Positions 34,068 through 44,525 are shown, counted from the first letter of the stretch. The stretch is DNA of 64,000 nt from CANLBN01 sp050633825 (GCA_050633825.1 JBOEHG010000015.1:26042-90041), one strand, 5' to 3'. Notes: generated by a model from the letters alone, not told the origin. Numbers and translations are program-made.

Positions 34068-35152
34068 GCTTGTCGACTCTCGAAATCAATACGTGGATCA
34101 ATGAGCACATAAACTAAATCTGAGAGTAATTTGACCAGAAGTGCTAACAGAGTAAAAATAAATAAGGTGCCAAAAACAACGGGATAATCACGGTTCAATA
34201 TAGATTCAAAACCCAGTCGACCTAGACCATCGAGGGAAAAGATAACTTCTATCAATAATGAGTCTGCAAGAAAAATACCCAAGAATGCAGCAGGAAAACC
34301 CGAAATAACAATCAACATAGCATTGCGAAAGACATGACCATATAGCACTTGTTTTTGCTTTAAACCCTTTGCTTTGGCTGTGGTGACATATTGCTTATTG
34401 ATTTCATCTAGAAAAGAATTTTTTGTTAGCAAGGTTAAGGTTGCAAACCCACCAATGGTGTAGGCGATTAAAGGTAGTGCTAGATGCCAGAAATAATCTT
34501 TTATCTTACCTAGCCAGGTCATTTGTTCAAAATCTGGAGAGGTTAGGCCGCGCAAAGGAAACCAGTCAACAAAACTACCGCCGGCAAATAAAACAATCAA
34601 TAAAATACCGAGAATAAAACTAGGGATGGCATTGGCGATAACGACTACCACACTGGACCAAACATCAAAGCGACTGCCATGATGTACAGCTTTATAAATT
34701 CCCATGGGTATGGAGATCATATAGATAAGTAAGGTACTCCATAGCCCTAGTGAAATAGTGACGGGCATTTTTTCCAATATTAAGTCAATGACTGAGGTGT
34801 TACGGAAAAAACTATCACCAAAATCAAAGGTCATATAACTGATGACCATATCCCAAAAGCGAATGTGAACAGGTTTATCAAAGCCATATAGTTTTTTAAT
34901 ATCTTCTATGACTTCAGGGGGTAAACCTTGTGCACCTCGATACTGATTATTGTCTTGTTGTTGGGTGTTTTCAAAGCTTGCACTACTGCCGCTAGTACGG
35001 TCAGTATTGCCGACTTCATTACCTTGAATGGTATTAATCATTTGCTCAACAGGGCCGCCTGGAGCAGATTGGATAATACAAAAATTAATGAGTAATATGC
35101 CAAATAAGGTTGGCAGAATCAGTAATAAACGTCGGAGTATATAGGCGCCCAT
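34064..35152 (-). CDS. yejB: Peptide ABC transporter permease
   Basis: A 362-residue DppB/OppB-type permease: the first helix ends LLINFCIIQSAPGGPVEQM, then a periplasmic insert of about 60 residues rich in Gln and Asn, then five helices with the EAA-type loop TAKAKGLKQKQVLYGHVFRNA. It starts 5 bp after the yejA stop. Confidence 0.95.
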   Translation of the reverse strand: MGAYILRRLLLILPTLFGILLINFCIIQSAPGGPVEQMINTIQGNEVGNTDRTSGSSASFENTQQQDNNQYRGAQGLPPEVIEDIKKLYGFDKPVHIRFWDMVISYMTFDFGDSFFRNTSVIDLILEKMPVTISLGLWSTLLIYMISIPMGIYKAVHHGSRFDVWSSVVVVIANAIPSFILGILLIVLFAGGSFVDWFPLRGLTSPDFEQMTWLGKIKDYFWHLALPLIAYTIGGFATLTLLTKNSFLDEINKQYVTTAKAKGLKQKQVLYGHVFRNAMLIVISGFPAAFLGIFLADSLLIEVIFSLDGLGRLGFESILNRDYPVVFGTLFIFTLLALLVKLLSDLVYVLIDPRIDFESRQA

Positions 35153-35157
35153 AGCAT

Positions 35158-37086
35158 TTATTTTTCTTGTTTTGACTTGATTTTATTGGCTTTCTCTTGA
35201 TCATACCACCAAGTGAAAACCCCGGTTCTATAATATCGATCATAAATAGGAACAGTGTCTGGTATTCCAAATTTATTCCAGTGTGCAATTCGATTAGAAG
35301 GTTTGTACCATTGGGGAATTACATAATGATGATGTAACAAGACGCGATCAAGAGCCCGTGTGGCTACCACTAAATCATCACGTTCTTTTGAATTGATGAT
35401 GCCATTAATCAACTGATCAACAACCGGGTTTTTAACGCCGATAATATTAGAACTACCTTGCATGCTAGCAGCTTCAGATCCCCAGAAGTTGAGTTGTTCA
35501 TTACCTGGAGACTCACTTTGGCGAAATACATAGACTCGCATATCAAAATCAAAGTTGCGGGTACGGTTAATATATTGAGAAGTATCTACAAGGCGAATGT
35601 TGGCGATGATGCCCAGTTTTTTTAAGCTTTTAATAAATGGGTTAACAATTCGCTCAAAGCCCGGTGAGGCAAGCATAATTTCAAATTTAATCGGCTGTTT
35701 ATTCGCGTTATAAAGTTGGTTTTTAACGACTTTATAGCCAGCATCATCCAAAATTTTCTTGGCAATACGTAAACTTGGCCGATTACGGCCACTACCATCT
35801 GTTTTATGTGGCGTATAAACATTATTAAATATAGTGTCGGGGAGTTGTTCTTTGTAGGGTAATAATAATGCTAATTCCTTTTCATCGGGTAAGCCAGTAG
35901 CTGCAAATTCACTGTTGGTAAAAAAGCTATAAGACCGTTGATAAGCGCCATAGAATAATGCTTTGTTAGACCATTCAAAATCAAAAGCGTAGCTCATGGC
36001 TTTACGCAATTCGATATCTTGAAAAATAGGTTTGCGAAGGTTAAATATAAAGGCTTGAATGCCACTGTTCGCTTTGTGTGGAATCTCTTTTTGTATTAGG
36101 TGGCCATTGTTGACTGCAGGTATGTCGTAAGCAGTGGCCCAAAACTTTGAGCTATTCTCCCAGCGGTAGTCATATTCACCTGCTTTAAGCGCTTCCACAG
36201 CAACATTTTGATCCCGGTAATAATCGATACTAATGCGATCAAAATTATAAAAACCTTGATTAACGGCTAAATCTTTAGCCCAATAATTATTGACTCGAGC
36301 ATAGGTGATATTTCTGCCGGCATCGATATCTTCGATCTTGTAGGGGCCACTACCTAATGGTACTTCTAAACTACTTTGATCAAATTCTTTATCTACCCAA
36401 AAATGTTTGGGGAATACAGGAAGGTCTCCTACCGATAAGACTAACTCACGGTTTTCATTGGTTTTGAAGCTAAACTTGACCTTATGTGGACCAAGAGATT
36501 CAACCTTTTCAACATCTCCATAGAAAAACTTGTACGCAGGGTTTCCTTTTTCCATTAACAGGTTAAAGCTAAAAACAACATCTTCTGCGGTAATGGCTTG
36601 TTTATCATGGAAATAGGCTTCTGGTCGCATGTGGAAGATTATCCAACTACGATCTTCGGGGTATTCAACCGTATGAGCAAGCAAGCCATATTTGGTGAAG
36701 GGCTCATCTAAAGATTGAACCGTAAGCGAGTCATAGATCAAACCTAGGTGTTCAGCGGCATTACCTTTGGCGATATATTCATTGAGGCTATCAAAAGTAC
36801 CTGTGCCAAAAAAGCGCATCATTCCGCCTTTTTTGGCATCAGCGGAGGTGTATTCAAAGCGTTTGAAATTAGCAGAGTATTTCGGCTCACCATGCATAGC
36901 GATAGCATGACTTTTCATAATACGTTGTTTAGGCTCAGCAAGCGGAGCGGGGGGCTTAATTTCTTGAAGTTTGGCTGAATTGTTACTAAATGAATGAGGG
37001 CTAGATATAAGCAGCAGAGTGCTAAGCGTTGCCAGTGTTATTTTTCGCACAATTGCTTTATTCCTGGTCGGTATGTCTATACTCAT
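35158..37086 (-). CDS. yejA: Peptide ABC transporter substrate-binding protein
   Basis: A 642-residue periplasmic binding protein (SBP_bac_5 family) with a signal peptide (ITLATLSTLLLISSPHSFS). The first conserved block is ALHGEPKYSANFKRFEY-like (AMHGEPKY at about 64), then GGMMRFFGTGTFDSLN, as in YejA. It captures peptides for YejBEF. First gene of the operon; its start is 134 bp from the divergent HDOD gene. Confidence 0.93.
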   Translation of the reverse strand: MSIDIPTRNKAIVRKITLATLSTLLLISSPHSFSNNSAKLQEIKPPAPLAEPKQRIMKSHAIAMHGEPKYSANFKRFEYTSADAKKGGMMRFFGTGTFDSLNEYIAKGNAAEHLGLIYDSLTVQSLDEPFTKYGLLAHTVEYPEDRSWIIFHMRPEAYFHDKQAITAEDVVFSFNLLMEKGNPAYKFFYGDVEKVESLGPHKVKFSFKTNENRELVLSVGDLPVFPKHFWVDKEFDQSSLEVPLGSGPYKIEDIDAGRNITYARVNNYWAKDLAVNQGFYNFDRISIDYYRDQNVAVEALKAGEYDYRWENSSKFWATAYDIPAVNNGHLIQKEIPHKANSGIQAFIFNLRKPIFQDIELRKAMSYAFDFEWSNKALFYGAYQRSYSFFTNSEFAATGLPDEKELALLLPYKEQLPDTIFNNVYTPHKTDGSGRNRPSLRIAKKILDDAGYKVVKNQLYNANKQPIKFEIMLASPGFERIVNPFIKSLKKLGIIANIRLVDTSQYINRTRNFDFDMRVYVFRQSESPGNEQLNFWGSEAASMQGSSNIIGVKNPVVDQLINGIINSKERDDLVVATRALDRVLLHHHYVIPQWYKPSNRIAHWNKFGIPDTVPIYDRYYRTGVFTWWYDQEKANKIKSKQEK

Positions 37087-37220
37087 TAATATGAGGACTT
37101 ATTATCGTTATAGTTCCTTTTAGATTGGGTTCCCTAGGTTCCACTTCCTTAGGTTTTAATTGCTTGGATTAGTTCCCTGCATAGTTTGCCTGATTATATC
37201 CAGAGAGTAAGTAAATAGCC

Positions 37221-38660
37221 ATGTCTAATAAAGCACCATCTGTGAAAGCGCCATCGGTATGGGTTGAAAAGTTAAGTAAAACTGAAATGCCGGTTTTATC
37301 TGCGGTTATGCGTCAGTTAAACACTTTAACGGGTGATGATGACTCTGAAGTGAATCAGCTTGCGGAGGTTATCCTTAAGGACCCTCATTTGACATCACAA
37401 ATACTGCGTATTGCCAATAGCGTGCAATATAACCCCTCTAATAATGGGATTAGCACAGTGAGTCGCGCTATCGTGTTATTGGGGTTTCGAGGAGTAAGGT
37501 CAATGTGCCTCTCATTGATGGTTGTGGACTCGCTCTTGGGTAAAGAACCCCGAGAGCGCCTATTACATACTATGGCAAAGGCCTTTCACGCTGCAGTGCA
37601 AGCTAAGTCAATTTATAAGAAAATCAATGAAAAAAAGCATGAAGAAGTCTTTATTGCAGCTCTTTTACATAATTTAGGTGAAATGGCCTTCTGGGCCTAT
37701 GGTGGTCAAACAGCCGATAAATTGGATGAGAAGCTAGAGAACTGCTTAAACAGTGGTTCTGGCAACAATATGATTGAAAAAGAGCTGGGAATTAGCTTTA
37801 AAAACCTTTCCAGAGAATTAGGTAAAGTCTGGAACCTAGGGGAATCTCTCCAAGAGGTACTTTCCTCTGCAGAAAAGGTATCTGAGCAGGCTCAAGCAGT
37901 TAGATTGGGAGAAGCCATTAGTCAGTTAGACCCGAATGATAAAGCAGGCCGTGCAGAGTTAATGCAACAGGTAGCGGCTTTTACGGGAGGGGCTATGGCA
38001 GACACCCGTAAATTGGTGAGTAGTGCTTCTGAGTCTGCTGCTGCTGTTGCACTCGAATTTGGAGCATCGCAAATCTGCCATTTAATGCCCAGGCAAAAAG
38101 ATATCAAATCGGAAAAACAGCAGCAAGTGACGCAAATATTAACGGCTGACCCGAATCTTCAGCTCAAAATTTTACGGGATTTGGCAAACTCTGTTTCAGA
38201 AAAAGTAGATGTTAATACTGTCTTTCAAATGGCCTTAGAAGGAATGCACCGAGGTATTGGTCTTGAAAGGGTGGTATTGGCCTTCTTTTTTAAGGATCAA
38301 ATTAAAGCAAAATACGTGTTGGGGCAGTTTACTGAAGGTTGGCGGGAGAAGTTTATTTTTGATACCTCTGAAGGTGCACGTACTATATTTGCCGATAGTT
38401 TACAGCGTCCCCAACCTGTTTGGTTAGATGAACAGTATGTAAAAACCCATGAGCAATGGTATACCGGTAAAATGCAGTCGCTTATGGGTGTGCATCCATC
38501 ATTTGTAGGGGTTTTACGTGTTAATCGCAGAAATGCGGCATTATTTTATGCGGATAGAGGGCATACTAAAGAGGCACTGCATAAAGATCAGTTTGATGCT
38601 TTTAAGCACTTTTTATCACAAGCAGAATTAACCGTTCAAGCAATGGCAGATGAGCGTTAA
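37221..38660 (+). CDS. HDOD domain-containing protein
   Basis: A 479-residue cytoplasmic signalling protein. The HDOD domain at about residues 17-215 contains ILKDPHLTSQILRIANSV and LLHNLGEMAFWAYGG; it lacks the full HD-GYP catalytic set, as HDOD proteins do. A C-terminal GAF-like region (about 310-475) ends with FYADRGHTKEALHKDQFDAF. HDOD-GAF proteins act in stress or motility signalling, but the role is not known here. It is convergent with lpxH with a 9-bp gap and no room for a terminator. Confidence 0.88.
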   Translation: MSNKAPSVKAPSVWVEKLSKTEMPVLSAVMRQLNTLTGDDDSEVNQLAEVILKDPHLTSQILRIANSVQYNPSNNGISTVSRAIVLLGFRGVRSMCLSLMVVDSLLGKEPRERLLHTMAKAFHAAVQAKSIYKKINEKKHEEVFIAALLHNLGEMAFWAYGGQTADKLDEKLENCLNSGSGNNMIEKELGISFKNLSRELGKVWNLGESLQEVLSSAEKVSEQAQAVRLGEAISQLDPNDKAGRAELMQQVAAFTGGAMADTRKLVSSASESAAAVALEFGASQICHLMPRQKDIKSEKQQQVTQILTADPNLQLKILRDLANSVSEKVDVNTVFQMALEGMHRGIGLERVVLAFFFKDQIKAKYVLGQFTEGWREKFIFDTSEGARTIFADSLQRPQPVWLDEQYVKTHEQWYTGKMQSLMGVHPSFVGVLRVNRRNAALFYADRGHTKEALHKDQFDAFKHFLSQAELTVQAMADER

Positions 38661-38669
38661 TTAGTTTGA

Positions 38670-39407
38670 TTATTCACCAATATTTTCACCAATAGGAAAA
38701 GATATCAGCTCCAGTGTTGGCCCTTTTGCTAGTAAATACCATCCTTGATCATGCCAATCACCCAGCACAATGCGCTCGCCCGCTTTATCATCAATTGGGG
38801 TAGAGTGCCGCGCTGGTCTATGGGTATGCCCATGGATCAATCGAGAGCAGCGGTGTTTAGTCATTTCAGATATGACTTCTGCAGGAGTAACATCCATAAT
38901 ATCTTCAGCTTTAATGCTGTTCATCGACTGACTGGTTTCTCTTAGTTGGGCGGCTAACGCTTTGCGTTCTTCCAATGACTTTGCCAGCATCGTGGCCTGC
39001 CATGTTGGATTTCGGACCATTTCACGAAAGGCCATATAGTCAGTATCCTTGGTGCATAAGCTATCACCATGCATCAATAAGGTTTTTTCACTTCCCAGGG
39101 TAATGACTGTTGGATCGCTTAGTAATGTTGCCCCTGTGGATGTAATAAAGTCCTCACCCAATAAAAAGTCACGATTTCCATGCATAAAATAAAGCGTGGT
39201 TCCACTATCACAGTAGTTTTTTAATGCTTGTCGAATATTATTATATTCAGAAGTATTATCGTCATCGCCCACCCAGGCATCGAAGAAATCACCCAAAATA
39301 TATAGAGCCTCAGCGCCTTTTGCTTGAGTACTCAGAAAGTGCAAAAAAGCCTTTGTTATATTAGGTCTAGTGGGTGATAGATGCAGGTCGGAAATAAACA
39401 GGATCAT
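38670..39407 (-). CDS. lpxH: UDP-2,3-diacylglucosamine diphosphatase
   Basis: A 245-residue calcineurin-like metallophosphoesterase of the lipid A pathway, splitting UDP-2,3-diacylglucosamine to lipid X and UMP at the inner-membrane surface. Motifs: ISDLHLSPTRP (about 5-15), GDFFDAWVGDDD, GNRD, MHGDSLCTKDTDYMAFR and HGHTHRPARH. I use ATG 39407; the frame extends upstream to 39464 but adds a non-homologous tail before the first strand. It follows ppiB by 90 bp on the same strand, a common pairing. Confidence 0.95.
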   Translation of the reverse strand: MILFISDLHLSPTRPNITKAFLHFLSTQAKGAEALYILGDFFDAWVGDDDNTSEYNNIRQALKNYCDSGTTLYFMHGNRDFLLGEDFITSTGATLLSDPTVITLGSEKTLLMHGDSLCTKDTDYMAFREMVRNPTWQATMLAKSLEERKALAAQLRETSQSMNSIKAEDIMDVTPAEVISEMTKHRCSRLIHGHTHRPARHSTPIDDKAGERIVLGDWHDQGWYLLAKGPTLELISFPIGENIGE

Positions 39408-39497
39408 GAATATCGAATGAAAGTCGTTGTTATTTTTATGAAGGCGGGTTTGGTATTTATCCATACCCGCCGGTGTTGCTTTGATTCTGAATGAGTA

Positions 39498-39989
39498 TCA
39501 GGCAACTGTTACTTTTTCAATAATAATAGATTCAGTAGGGACATCTTGGTGAAAGCCACTCGATCCAGTCGCTACACCTTTGATTTTATCAACAATATCT
39601 TTACCTTCAGTGACTTTGCCGAATACACAGTAACCCCAGCCTTGAGTCGTTTTTGCAGAGTGGTTAAGGAAGTCGTTGTCTTTCACGTTAATAAAGAACT
39701 GTGCGCTAGCACTGTCTGGATCCATTGTTCTTGCCATTGCAACCGTATAACAGTCATTACTCAGGCCGTTGTCTGCTTCATTAACAATGGGTTCTCGCGT
39801 TTCTTTCTGATTCATGTCAGCGTCAAAACCGCCACCCTGAACCATAAAACCATCAATGACTCGGTGAAATATTGTACCCTCGTAAAAGCCATCCTCGGCA
39901 TATTGTTTGAAATTGGCTGCGCTGACCGGCGCCTTATCAAAATCCAGTTCAAGAGTAATATCACCATGGTTTGTATGTAAGGTAATCAT
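39498..39989 (-). CDS. ppiB: Peptidyl-prolyl cis-trans isomerase B (cyclophilin)
   Basis: A 163-residue cytoplasmic cyclophilin. The active-site set is visible: FHRVIDGFMVQGGGFDADM, MARTMDPDSASAQFFINVKDN and the later VFGKVTEGKDIVDKI. There is no signal peptide. The ppiB-lpxH order next to divergent glnS/cysS is conserved in many gammaproteobacteria. Confidence 0.95.
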   Translation of the reverse strand: MITLHTNHGDITLELDFDKAPVSAANFKQYAEDGFYEGTIFHRVIDGFMVQGGGFDADMNQKETREPIVNEADNGLSNDCYTVAMARTMDPDSASAQFFINVKDNDFLNHSAKTTQGWGYCVFGKVTEGKDIVDKIKGVATGSSGFHQDVPTESIIIEKVTVA

Positions 39990-40158
39990 TTATGAATCCT
40001 ATGTTAATGCTAAGCTATAAAATTCCAGAGCAATACCGAGGAATTGCTGCAAGAGTATGAAAAAAACTTTGAATGGTAGGTGTTTACCCCACAAGAGGCA
40101 GCTATAATACGCGTTTTACTACGATTCTTCCACTCAGCGAGAGACATATACAAACCCC

Positions 40159-41835
40159 ATGACGGCGGATACTTCAAGTAATACCTCATCCAGTGAACGA
40201 CCACTCCATTTTCTTGAGCAACAAATAAAGGAAGATCTTACGCAGAACAAGCATGAAAAGATTGTCACCCGTTTTCCTCCTGAACCCAATGGTTATCTGC
40301 ACATAGGCCATGCTAAATCTATTTGCCTCAACTTTGGTTTGGCTAAAACATTTGCTGGGCAGTGTAATTTACGTTTTGATGATACTAACCCCGCTAAAGA
40401 AGATCAGGAATATATTGATGCTATTGTCCGCGATGTTGAGTGGTTGGGGTATCAGTGGGCTGGTGATATTCGTTATGCATCCAGTTACTTTCAACAACTA
40501 TATGAGTGGGCCATTTATCTCATTAAGGACGGTAATGCCTATGTTTGTCACTTGTCAGCAGAAGAAACCCGTGAATACCGTGGGACTTTGACAGAACCCG
40601 GTAAAAATAGCCCTTATCGAGATCGCTCAGTTGAGGAAAATTTAGCCGAATTCGAAAAAATGCGTTCAGGGGAATATGACGAAGGAACTTGTATTCTTCG
40701 GGCCAAAATTGATATGAGCAGCCCTAATATCAATATGCGTGATCCTGCGCTTTATCGTATTCGCAAAGAACACCATCATCAAACGGGTGATCAGTGGTGT
40801 ATTTATCCCAGTTATGATTTTGCCCATGGGCAAGAAGATGCGATCGAAGGTGTTACGCATTCATTGTGTACTTTAGAGTTTGCCGATCACCGCCCACTTT
40901 ATGATTGGTTTATTGAGCATTTACCTGTGCCTAGTCAGCCGCGCCAATATGAATTTGGCCGGTTAAATTTAAACTACACTGTCACATCGAAGCGTAAGTT
41001 AAAACAGCTTGTGGATGATAATCATGTTGATGGATGGGATGACCCTCGAATGTCAACTATTGCGGGCTTGCGTCGTCGTGGTGTTAGTGCAGCATCCTTA
41101 CGAAAATTTTGTGAAATGATTGGTATCACCAAGTCTGATGGTGTTGTTGATATTGCGATGCTTGAACATGCAATTCGTGATGATTTGGATAAAAATGCGC
41201 CGCGAGCTATGTGTGTGCTTAACCCGATCAAGGTCACATTGACTAATTACCCTGAAGAAAAAACAGAAATAATGACGGCTCCGGGGCACCCTAATCGAGA
41301 CGATTTGGGTGAACGTAAACTACCGTTTAGCCGAGAAATATTGATCGATGCCGATGACTTTCGGGAAGAAGCCAATAAAAAGTATAAACGACTCGTTATT
41401 GGCAAAAGGGTGAGATTACGCAATGCTTATGTGATTGAAGCAGATGAATGCGTTAAAGATAGTGCAGGTAATGTGATCGAAGTTAAGGCCCGTTTTATTG
41501 AAGGCACTTTGGGAGAAAATCCTGAAGATGGCATTAAACCTAAGGGGGTTATTCACTGGGTTGATAGTAAACAAAACGCGCCCTTTGAAGTACGTGTCTA
41601 TGATCGTTTATTTACTGAGGAAGCCCCTGATGCAGGCGATAAGAATTTAGTTGATTCCATTAATCCAAATAGTTTAACCGTTTTATCTGCTTGTATCGGT
41701 GAAATTGGGTTAAAGGATGCACAAGTGGAACAGGCCTACCAATTTGAAAGGGAAGGGTATTTTTGTCGTGACAATAAAGCAGACAAGCTAGTATTTAACC
41801 GAACGATCACATTGCGTGATACCTTTAATGGTTAA
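40159..41835 (+). CDS. glnS: Glutaminyl-tRNA synthetase
   Basis: A 558-residue class I aminoacyl-tRNA synthetase charging tRNA-Gln. The HIGH motif is PPEPNGYLHIGHAKS (about 41-55) and the KMSKS equivalent is TVTSKRKL. The C-terminal half has the two anticodon-binding beta-barrels, ending in VFNRTITLRD. Normal length. cysS follows 62 bp downstream. Confidence 0.97.
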   Translation: MTADTSSNTSSSERPLHFLEQQIKEDLTQNKHEKIVTRFPPEPNGYLHIGHAKSICLNFGLAKTFAGQCNLRFDDTNPAKEDQEYIDAIVRDVEWLGYQWAGDIRYASSYFQQLYEWAIYLIKDGNAYVCHLSAEETREYRGTLTEPGKNSPYRDRSVEENLAEFEKMRSGEYDEGTCILRAKIDMSSPNINMRDPALYRIRKEHHHQTGDQWCIYPSYDFAHGQEDAIEGVTHSLCTLEFADHRPLYDWFIEHLPVPSQPRQYEFGRLNLNYTVTSKRKLKQLVDDNHVDGWDDPRMSTIAGLRRRGVSAASLRKFCEMIGITKSDGVVDIAMLEHAIRDDLDKNAPRAMCVLNPIKVTLTNYPEEKTEIMTAPGHPNRDDLGERKLPFSREILIDADDFREEANKKYKRLVIGKRVRLRNAYVIEADECVKDSAGNVIEVKARFIEGTLGENPEDGIKPKGVIHWVDSKQNAPFEVRVYDRLFTEEAPDAGDKNLVDSINPNSLTVLSACIGEIGLKDAQVEQAYQFEREGYFCRDNKADKLVFNRTITLRDTFNG

Positions 41836-41897
41836 CTCTGCAATGCTTAACCATGGCCAGTGACCGAGTTTTTTAAGAATTTTATATTTGAGCTATT

Positions 41898-43298
41898 ATG
41901 CCTTTAACAATTTACAACACCTTAACGCGCGCTAAAGTAGAGTTTACCCCTATAGAATCAGGAAAGATTCGTTTATATGTCTGTGGTATGACGGTTTATG
42001 ACTATTGTCATATTGGTCATGCGCGGGTATTGGTTTCTTTTGATGTGATTACACGTTTTCTTCGCTCTCAAGATTGGAGTGTTGAGTATGTTCGCAATAT
42101 CACAGATATTGACGATAAAATTTTAAACCGCGCCAATGAAAATGGTGAAGAATACACCGATCTTACCCGCCGTTTTATTGATGCAATGCATGAAGATGAA
42201 GCTCAGTTAAACGTTTTGCCGCCAGATCAAGAGCCGCGTGCAACAGCGCATATTGATAATATTATTAAAATGGTGGCCGATCTGGTTGATAAAGGCTTTG
42301 CTTATCAAGCGAATAATGGTGATGTCTATTACCGTGTGAATAAGTTTGATTCTTATGGGAAGCTTTCGGGCAAAAAACCTGATGAATTATTGTCCGGCGC
42401 CCGTGTTGAGGTGGGTGAAGCTAAGGAAGACTCTCGTGATTTTGTTTTATGGAAGTCAGCAAAACCCGAAGAGGTTTTCTGGGACTCTCCTTGGGGTAAA
42501 GGTCGTCCTGGTTGGCATATAGAATGCTCTGCAATGACTAAAGCTTGCTTGGGAAATACCTTTGACATCCATGGGGGTGGACCAGATTTACCATTTCCTC
42601 ATCACGAAAATGAGATTGCACAAAGTGAGGCTGCCAACGGTTGTAAGTTTGTGAATTACTGGATGCATGCCGGGGCTGTGAGAGTTGATGGCGAAAAAAT
42701 GTCTAAGTCTTTAGGTAATTTTTTCACTATTCGTGAGGTCTTAAAAAAATATCACCCTGAAGTAGTGCGCTATCTTATTGTTAGTAGCCATTATCGCAGT
42801 GCGATCAATTACTCTGAAGAAAATTTAATTGAAGCAAAAGCTGGGCTTGATCGCTTTTATCAAACTTTAAAAATGTATGGCGACATACAAGCGGCTACCA
42901 CGGAGTCGCTTGCTAATAGCTCATGGTATCAGCGCTTCGTTGACGCTATGAATGATGATTTTAACACCCGTGTTGCGCTTGCGACGATGTATGAATTAGT
43001 CAAAGAGATTAATGCTGCTGCTAAAAATGATATAGATAAAGCACAGTCGTTAGTGGCAGAGTTAAAAGCTATGGCAAATATTTTGGGTGTTTTACAGGCC
43101 GACGCACTTGAATTTTTACAATCATCATCCAGCGATGCTGGATTAAGTGTCGAAGAAATTGAAGCTTATATTGAAGAGCGACAACAGGCAAAGTTGGATA
43201 AAAACTATGGAAGGGCAGATGAAGTTAGAATGCTACTAACAGAGCAAGGTATTGTTCTGGAAGATTCTTCAGAAGGAACAAGTTGGCGTAGGGAGTAA
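41898..43298 (+). CDS. cysS: Cysteinyl-tRNA synthetase
   Basis: A 466-residue class I synthetase. HIGH motif YDYCHIGHARV (about 34-44), Zn ligands including Cys 28 and the PGWHIECSAM Cys/His block, and KMSKS in GEKMSKSLGNF (about 267). C-terminal helical domain ends YGRADEVRMLLTEQGI. Normal length; probably co-transcribed with glnS. Confidence 0.97.
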   Translation: MPLTIYNTLTRAKVEFTPIESGKIRLYVCGMTVYDYCHIGHARVLVSFDVITRFLRSQDWSVEYVRNITDIDDKILNRANENGEEYTDLTRRFIDAMHEDEAQLNVLPPDQEPRATAHIDNIIKMVADLVDKGFAYQANNGDVYYRVNKFDSYGKLSGKKPDELLSGARVEVGEAKEDSRDFVLWKSAKPEEVFWDSPWGKGRPGWHIECSAMTKACLGNTFDIHGGGPDLPFPHHENEIAQSEAANGCKFVNYWMHAGAVRVDGEKMSKSLGNFFTIREVLKKYHPEVVRYLIVSSHYRSAINYSEENLIEAKAGLDRFYQTLKMYGDIQAATTESLANSSWYQRFVDAMNDDFNTRVALATMYELVKEINAAAKNDIDKAQSLVAELKAMANILGVLQADALEFLQSSSSDAGLSVEEIEAYIEERQQAKLDKNYGRADEVRMLLTEQGIVLEDSSEGTSWRRE

Positions 43299-43389
43299 GC
43301 GACTATTTTTAAACCACTATTCTTTATACAAGACTGTCCACACGAATTTTTTGCATGGAATAGTACTTCTTACTTTAAATGATTGATGT

Positions 43390-44181
43390 ATGAAATTTAA
43401 AAACTTACAAGCCCGGTTTGAACGTGTTCGTTCTAATAAAGCTTTTGAGCTATTTGTTGTAGGCGTTATTATTTTTTCAGCCCTTGTTGTTGGCGTAAAA
43501 ACTTATCCTATCCCCGATTATGTCTCCAGACTTATTGTTATACTGGATTGGGTGATAACGCTAATTTTTTTGGTTGAAATTACGATTCGTTTTATTGCAG
43601 AGCCTGTAAAACGTAATTTTTTCAAAAAAGCATGGAATATCTTTGATACAACAATAGTCGCTGTTAGTTTGATACCAATTGAGGATAGCGAAGTTGCAGT
43701 TTTGGGGCGATTGATACGTATTTTCCGCGTATTAAGAATGGTATCTATCATTCCTGAATTAAGGATGTTGTTGAATTCATTGCTCAAAGCATTGCCACGT
43801 TTGGGTTATGTGATGTTGCTGATGTTTATTATCTTTTATATCTATGCAGCGGTGGGTTCTACTTTTTTTGCGGCCATTAATCCAGATCTTTGGGGCGATA
43901 TTGCCATTAGCTTGTTAACATTATTCCGTGTGATGACATTTGAGGATTGGACGGATGTAATGTACGAAACCATGGAGGTTTACCCCCTTAGCTGGGCTTT
44001 TTACCTCACCTTTATCTTTTTTACCGCGTTCGCCTTTTTAAATATGGTCATTGGTATTGTTGTTAATGTATTAGAAGAAGAGCATCGAGCTCAAGACAGA
44101 GAGCAGGGAGAGCCTACGTTACAGGAATTACAGGCAGAAATAAGAGAAATAAAAACATTATTATTGCAAAAAAGTGACTAA
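43390..44181 (+). CDS. Voltage-gated cation channel (BacNaV-like, ion transport family)
   Basis: A 263-residue protein with one six-helix channel domain. S4 carries spaced arginines in GRLIRIFRVLRMVSIIPELR (about 106-125). The pore loop has TFEDWTDVM (about 182-190), matching the position of TLESW in NaChBac. A C-terminal coiled coil (about 235-262) should support the tetramer. The filter EDW in place of ESW makes ion preference (Na or Ca) uncertain. It stands alone after cysS. Confidence 0.88.
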   Translation: MKFKNLQARFERVRSNKAFELFVVGVIIFSALVVGVKTYPIPDYVSRLIVILDWVITLIFLVEITIRFIAEPVKRNFFKKAWNIFDTTIVAVSLIPIEDSEVAVLGRLIRIFRVLRMVSIIPELRMLLNSLLKALPRLGYVMLLMFIIFYIYAAVGSTFFAAINPDLWGDIAISLLTLFRVMTFEDWTDVMYETMEVYPLSWAFYLTFIFFTAFAFLNMVIGIVVNVLEEEHRAQDREQGEPTLQELQAEIREIKTLLLQKSD

Positions 44182-44479
44182 AGAGAAGGGTCCTATGGAT
44201 AGAAGATGTTATTAGTATATTAAGATATCCAATCTATTTAAAAGTTGTCTATTATTTCGCTCAGAATCAGTGACTAAATAATTGAAGTCTTTTGTAAAGG
44301 GTAATAATCTTTAAATAATTTGCCTAATCCTTTTGACGTTTTGGTCTTAATTTTTGTTTTATCAATTGCCAGTTTTATATATTTAAGACTATAAGCCTAA
44401 TGGGTGCCATAAATCCTATTTTCTATCGTAATTCTTGCGAAGTGCAGCGGAGCATCTATTATAATAACTAACTGTGAGT
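44182..44479. other. Intergenic stretch upstream of sensor operon
   Basis: About 300 bp of AT-rich DNA after the channel gene with no ORF, repeat or convincing terminator. The regulatory part of the gap follows (44480-44602). Confidence 0.4.
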
Positions 44480-44525
44480 GAGCGATTAAAGCTCGCGCTT
44501 CTCTATTTTTGATCTTTTGTCGCTC
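44480..44525 (+). promoter_or_regulatory. Tandem activator-type dyads (UAS) of the kinase operon
   Basis: Two 15-bp dyads of the form GAKC-N7-GMTC: GAGCGATTAAAGCTC (44480-44494) and GATCTTTTGTCGCTC (44511-44525), centres 31 bp apart, about three helical turns. They lie 100 and 70 bp upstream of the sigma-54 element at 44587, the typical enhancer distance. The same dyad is found before four other units in the window. Confidence 0.75.
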
